Shown here piece after piece: positions 12,904-15,379 of a DNA stretch of 15,379 bases. The stretch covers positions 1 to 15,379 of the forward strand of contig JANQRM010000596.1 of assembly GCA_028284565.1 (NCBI GenBank), read 5' to 3'. The first letter of the stretch is position 1, and the number at the start of each line of letters is the position of its first letter. The stretch is from Anaerolineae bacterium (lineage in GTDB: Bacteria > Chloroflexota > Anaerolineae > Aggregatilineales > Phototrophicaceae). The notes under the pieces were generated by a model, which made no database searches, had not been told where the DNA came from, and saw nothing but the letters and a program-made list of their open reading frames with translations. Both the position numbers and the translations under genes were made by a program.

Positions 12904-14205
12904 CTAGGTTTGCTCGGTTATTTCAGGACGACGCGCACGGAATCCCAAGGCATAGATGCCCATCCCTAGTGCTACCGAGAACCAGCCGAATATCCACAAG
13001 AGATACAAGGGGACAAGCATGCGTTGCACATCCAAATAGCCTTTTGTCAGCATGCGTTCCAAATAGACTTGAACGATACCACTCGCACCCAATGCAAGAC
13101 TCGCACCCAAGAAGCCAAAGGTCACGAACCAGAAAGGCATGAGTCCGGTAATCCGCGTATTGATGCCACGCAGTTCCGCCCCCGTTTGATTCATCACCCC
13201 TAAAATAATTGCTAGCAAGCCGAAAGCCGTCATGGTCCATTGCAAATCCGTGATACGAGTCCCTTGCACCCATTGATTGATAGCAGGAAGCGAGGTTAAG
13301 GTCCCTATCACGCCGATACTCAGCATCAGGAGTATTAAGCCTAACGCATACCAATGGGCGGATAGCGTTTTCCACTCACTACGAACAGCCAACGCGCGAT
13401 AGCTATGGGAGGCGAAAATGGCATAAGCTGTCGGAATAATCACGATTCCCAAAATGGCGAGGCTACCACTGGCAGACAGCGTATATAATGGCGCAAGATT
13501 CACCCAGCCACCAGCAAAAGCGACCAGCCCTGCGACGATATAGGTCCCATCATTTGCCCATTCGACCAGCACATTCCCAAAGCGTTGCATTAACCAGAAG
13601 CCGATGGCGACAATCATCACCACCTGCGCCACATTTTGTTTGACATTTACTGCCAACACACGGAACACACGGTCAAGCAGATAATTGTCGGTCGGGATAA
13701 TGCCAACCAGAGTCAGCAGGATACTCAGCACCAAACCAACCGTATAGACCACAGCAAAGGGTGTCCATGATAACGTGTTACGGACAATCAACCACGCAAA
13801 GAAACTCATCCCAACAAGTTGAAGAATGTCCAAAACAAAAGGTAATTCCAACAGATGCCGACCTTCCAATTGTCCGAATAGTCCTGCGAAGAAGGTCAAC
13901 ATCAGCAGAATTGTCCAGAGTTGAAACGCGCGTTGGAGCAAGCCAACATCCACGAAGTTACGCTCCGAATGAGCATCTGCCGTAATCGTCACACCACAAC
14001 CCAGCAAGCCCGTCACAATCGCTAAGTTCAACAGGACATGCGCAAAGCCACTCGTTTGCACATACCCGAAAGATTGTGCGAAAGGATCATCTGGTAGAAA
14101 TTTGACAGCAGTCAACAACGCGACCATCAGATAGAGCGAGACCAATAACACCGTCTGCCCAAAGAGTTGATAAGCAATCTTGAGTGTCGGCGTTGGCTTC
14201 ATCAT
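12904..14205 (-). CDS. NorB/heme-copper-oxidase-I-like membrane protein lacking most metal ligands
   Basis: 433 residues with 12 predicted TM segments, the size and topology of NorB. Family landmarks: FAHVLLNLAIVTGLLG in TM2, GTLTSLPAINQWVQGTRIT before TM10, and FGLLAIILG in TM10. The usual ligands are largely gone. Only H56 (TM2) matches a heme b histidine; the TM6 position is N187, the TM7 His-His is within W234-V235-N236, and the TM10 HxH is Q322-W-T324. The four other histidines (H79, H117, H267, H284) are outside the expected sites. It should therefore not reduce NO or O2 by the normal mechanism; a structural or electron-relay role is inferred. The start ATGA overlaps the cytochrome stop; a second ATG follows directly. 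Confidence 0.75.
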   Translation of the reverse strand: MMKPTPTLKIAYQLFGQTVLLVSLYLMVALLTAVKFLPDDPFAQSFGYVQTSGFAHVLLNLAIVTGLLGCGVTITADAHSERNFVDVGLLQRAFQLWTILLMLTFFAGLFGQLEGRHLLELPFVLDILQLVGMSFFAWLIVRNTLSWTPFAVVYTVGLVLSILLTLVGIIPTDNYLLDRVFRVLAVNVKQNVAQVVMIVAIGFWLMQRFGNVLVEWANDGTYIVAGLVAFAGGWVNLAPLYTLSASGSLAILGIVIIPTAYAIFASHSYRALAVRSEWKTLSAHWYALGLILLMLSIGVIGTLTSLPAINQWVQGTRITDLQWTMTAFGLLAIILGVMNQTGAELRGINTRITGLMPFWFVTFGFLGASLALGASGIVQVYLERMLTKGYLDVQRMLVPLYLLWIFGWFSVALGMGIYALGFRARRPEITEQT

Positions 14206-14957
14206 GATTCATCCTCCCGCAATGTCATCAGGAAGGCAATGAGATTGTCCAATTCTTGTGTGGAGAGCAACTCACCCAGATTTTTCTGCATCAAATCTTG
14301 ATAGCCTTCCACGATGTAATCACTTGGATTGAGAACGGAATTACGAAGATATTCTTCAGCTGTTTGCCCAAGTACCCTTATACCTGCACGGTGTCCAATA
14401 TCAGCAAGTGGGGGTCCCGGTAAAGACGTCACCGCAATATCCAACGAATGACAACTGGCACAACGCTGACTATAAATCAGTCGTCCGGCTTCAATTTGCT
14501 GATTATCAACACTGGGTTCGTCCGATTGCGTATCTATCGCCACAACCGGAACGGTTCCTCCCCCGATGATGTTGATGGTACGTGGCGGGAAAGCCTCACT
14601 TGTTGGATGAGCATTAATCCAATTCAGAAAAGCGATAAGAGAGGTTCGTTCATCCACTGAAAGCGTGAATTGTGGCATCAATCGCTGGTTAGGATAAAAT
14701 GCGGCGGGATCAATCAAGAACTCACGCAAGTAATCCTCTCCACGAGTTGAGGCGATGTGGGTCAAATCCGGCGCATATGCCCCACCGTGTCCGTAAAGAG
14801 TATGACAACTCTCACAACCATTTACCCGCCAGACATTGAGGCCAGCAACAACTTCCTCTGGTATATCCGTCGTCGAAATTGTAGGAACAGCCGTAATGAG
14901 AACCAGCCCCAGCGAGAGTACGACACAAATGAAGAAGAATATCCGTACATCGCGCAT
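14202..14957 (-). CDS. Membrane-anchored diheme cytochrome c, NorC-like
   Basis: 251 residues from the ATG at 14957. An N-terminal TM anchor (about 6-24) is followed by two cytochrome c domains facing outward. Domain 1 (about 36-116) has CESCH (C48, C51, H52) and is NorC-like: GCESCHTLYGHGGAYAPDL, RGEDYLREFL, likely Met ligand M94. Domain 2 (about 154-248) has CASCH (C166, C169, H170) and likely M223. NorC normally carries one heme and passes electrons to NorB; the second domain is extra. The frame is open to 15143, but that extension would override a 43-residue gene and lies upstream of the TM start. GGGGTGAT precedes the chosen ATG. The start overlaps the small gene's TGA by one base. Confidence 0.88.
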   Translation of the reverse strand: MRDVRIFFFICVVLSLGLVLITAVPTISTTDIPEEVVAGLNVWRVNGCESCHTLYGHGGAYAPDLTHIASTRGEDYLREFLIDPAAFYPNQRLMPQFTLSVDERTSLIAFLNWINAHPTSEAFPPRTINIIGGGTVPVVAIDTQSDEPSVDNQQIEAGRLIYSQRCASCHSLDIAVTSLPGPPLADIGHRAGIRVLGQTAEEYLRNSVLNPSDYIVEGYQDLMQKNLGELLSTQELDNLIAFLMTLREDES

Positions 14958-15088
14958 CAGACGATCACCCCATCTTGGAGTGTTTGTATCACTTGGCTGA
15001 TGACATAGAGTAAGGTCAGGAGAAATAAAATGGTGGCAAGCCAACCTGCCCATCGCCAGATGCGACCCATCAAATATTTTTCCGTCAT
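14957..15088 (-). CDS. Small single-TM protein (43 residues), first gene of the NorC/NorB-like operon
   Basis: ATG at 15088 to TGA at 14959-14957. The protein begins MTEKYLMGRIWRW, has one hydrophobic helix (about 14-31, AGWLATILFLLTLLYVIS) and ends VIQTLQDGVIV. Its stop overlaps the cytochrome start in TGATG, a strong sign of translational coupling. The coding is in another frame than the open upstream extension of the cytochrome frame, and a promoter lies at the right distance (15123-15151). Small single-TM subunits are common in heme-copper oxidase complexes (CcoQ-type), so an accessory subunit role is plausible. I recognise no specific family; the Shine-Dalgarno is weak. Confidence 0.65.
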   Translation of the reverse strand: MTEKYLMGRIWRWAGWLATILFLLTLLYVISQVIQTLQDGVIV

Positions 15089-15122
15089 AAATCAGTCCAG
15101 TTGCAATAAATATCTCAGATGA

Positions 15123-15151
15123 ATTATAGTGATCGTGTTCCAAAATCGCAA
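15123..15151 (-). promoter_or_regulatory. Putative promoter of the small-TM/NorC/NorB-like operon
   Basis: On the minus strand TTGCGA (15146-15151, 4 of 6) and TATAAT (15123-15128, 6 of 6) are 17 bp apart, and the -10 box is 34 nt before the small gene's ATG. It is the best-formed promoter in the window. Confidence 0.6.
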
Positions 15152-15165
15152 AATTGGAGATGCCT

Positions 15166-15379
15166 ATGTCAGCGGGTTATTCAGGAGTGCCATTGATTCG
15201 TAAATTGGGAATCAAAGCTGGTAATCGAGTCGTCTTGCTTCATGCACCAGATGATTATCTGACGACGCTGGGCGAGTTACCAGATGACGTTACGTTGCTA
15301 GCCGAATTGCCCGATGAAGTGGAAGGTGTTGATTTTGTGCAAGCCTTTTATCGAGAACGTGCGGATTTAGAAGCAGATT
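15166..15379 (+). CDS. DUF3052-like protein, N-terminal part
   Basis: 71 codons before the right edge. It begins MSAGYSGVPLIRKLGIKAGN, then RVVLLHAPDDYLTTLGELPD. This matches the DUF3052 pattern (GYSGTPLxxKLGIKxGxRVxLxxAPxxY) as I recall it. Members are small cytoplasmic proteins of unknown function. The ATG at 15166 is chosen because GGAG at 15156-15159 is 6 nt upstream; an in-frame ATG at 15160 overlaps the ribosome site. It is divergent from the NorC/NorB-like operon, with a shared 77-bp intergenic region. Confidence 0.8.
   Translation, partial: MSAGYSGVPLIRKLGIKAGNRVVLLHAPDDYLTTLGELPDDVTLLAELPDEVEGVDFVQAFYRERADLEAD

Noticed and set aside
12923..13375. Minus-strand 150-residue frame inside the NorB-like gene
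   Set aside because: It is an alternative frame of the 12-TM protein with no family features.
12904..14957. Annotating the pair as a functional nitric oxide reductase (norCB)
   Set aside because: The NorC-like part fits, but the NorB-like part lacks the FeB ligands, the heme b3 ligand and one heme b ligand, so the activity cannot be claimed.
14958..15143. N-terminal extension of the cytochrome to 15143
   Set aside because: It would place 62 non-hydrophobic residues before the TM anchor, overlap the promoter -10 box, and run over a better-supported small gene; the ATG at 14957 has a ribosome site.
1..15379. CRISPR array, tRNA, rRNA, prophage or toxin-antitoxin genes
   Set aside because: No direct-repeat/spacer pattern, cloverleaf-like sequence, or relevant protein motifs were seen.

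Overview
The window reads as chromosomal DNA of a free-living bacterium, most likely a Chloroflexota/Anaerolineae-type organism. This is an inference from the ThrRS without a TGS domain, a probable F420-dependent LLM oxidoreductase, NorC-like cytochromes, YtxH/VanZ/2TM membrane proteins and a DUF3052 protein; no rRNA or other marker confirms it. GC looks moderate, coding is dense, and both strands are used in short operons. No tRNA, rRNA or CRISPR array was seen.

Left part (1-1923, all leftward): the first codons of an LLM-class oxidoreductase, a perfect 28-bp palindrome, a beta-ureidopropionase-type nitrilase (together suggesting reductive pyrimidine or amide catabolism), a short heptamer repeat, and a zinc-ribbon membrane protein. 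Next comes an apparently intact IS982-family element (1984-2969), inserted at the 3' end of a decayed second copy of rpoA (2970-3558). That copy has lost about 130 residues of the alpha N-terminal domain and carries several frameshifts.

Middle (3614-10818): an exported arylsulfotransferase-like beta-propeller; divergently, an unrecognised 142-residue protein; then thrS and moaB, each with visible signals (-10 boxes, hairpin terminators). A leftward block follows: a nucleoside 2-deoxyribosyltransferase-like gene coupled to an SRPBCC gene, and another exported beta-propeller related to GH43/GH32-type proteins. A YtxH protein and a VanZ-like protein converge with only 2 bp between their stops.

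Right part (10892-15379): two tandem paralogous 2TM-domain proteins overlap by ATGA; the second carries four 11-residue tryptophan-rich repeats. Facing them is a leftward operon of four genes: a 43-residue single-TM protein, a membrane-anchored diheme NorC-like cytochrome c, a 12-TM NorB/heme-copper-oxidase-like protein, and a frameshifted alpha/beta hydrolase. The NorB-like protein keeps the family fold and topology, but five of the six canonical heme/metal histidines appear to be lost. This is the most unusual system in the window: a nitric-oxide-reductase-like complex whose large subunit should bind neither heme b nor the b3/FeB centre, while its cytochrome subunit keeps two intact heme c sites. 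The window ends in the start of a DUF3052 gene transcribed divergently from that operon.
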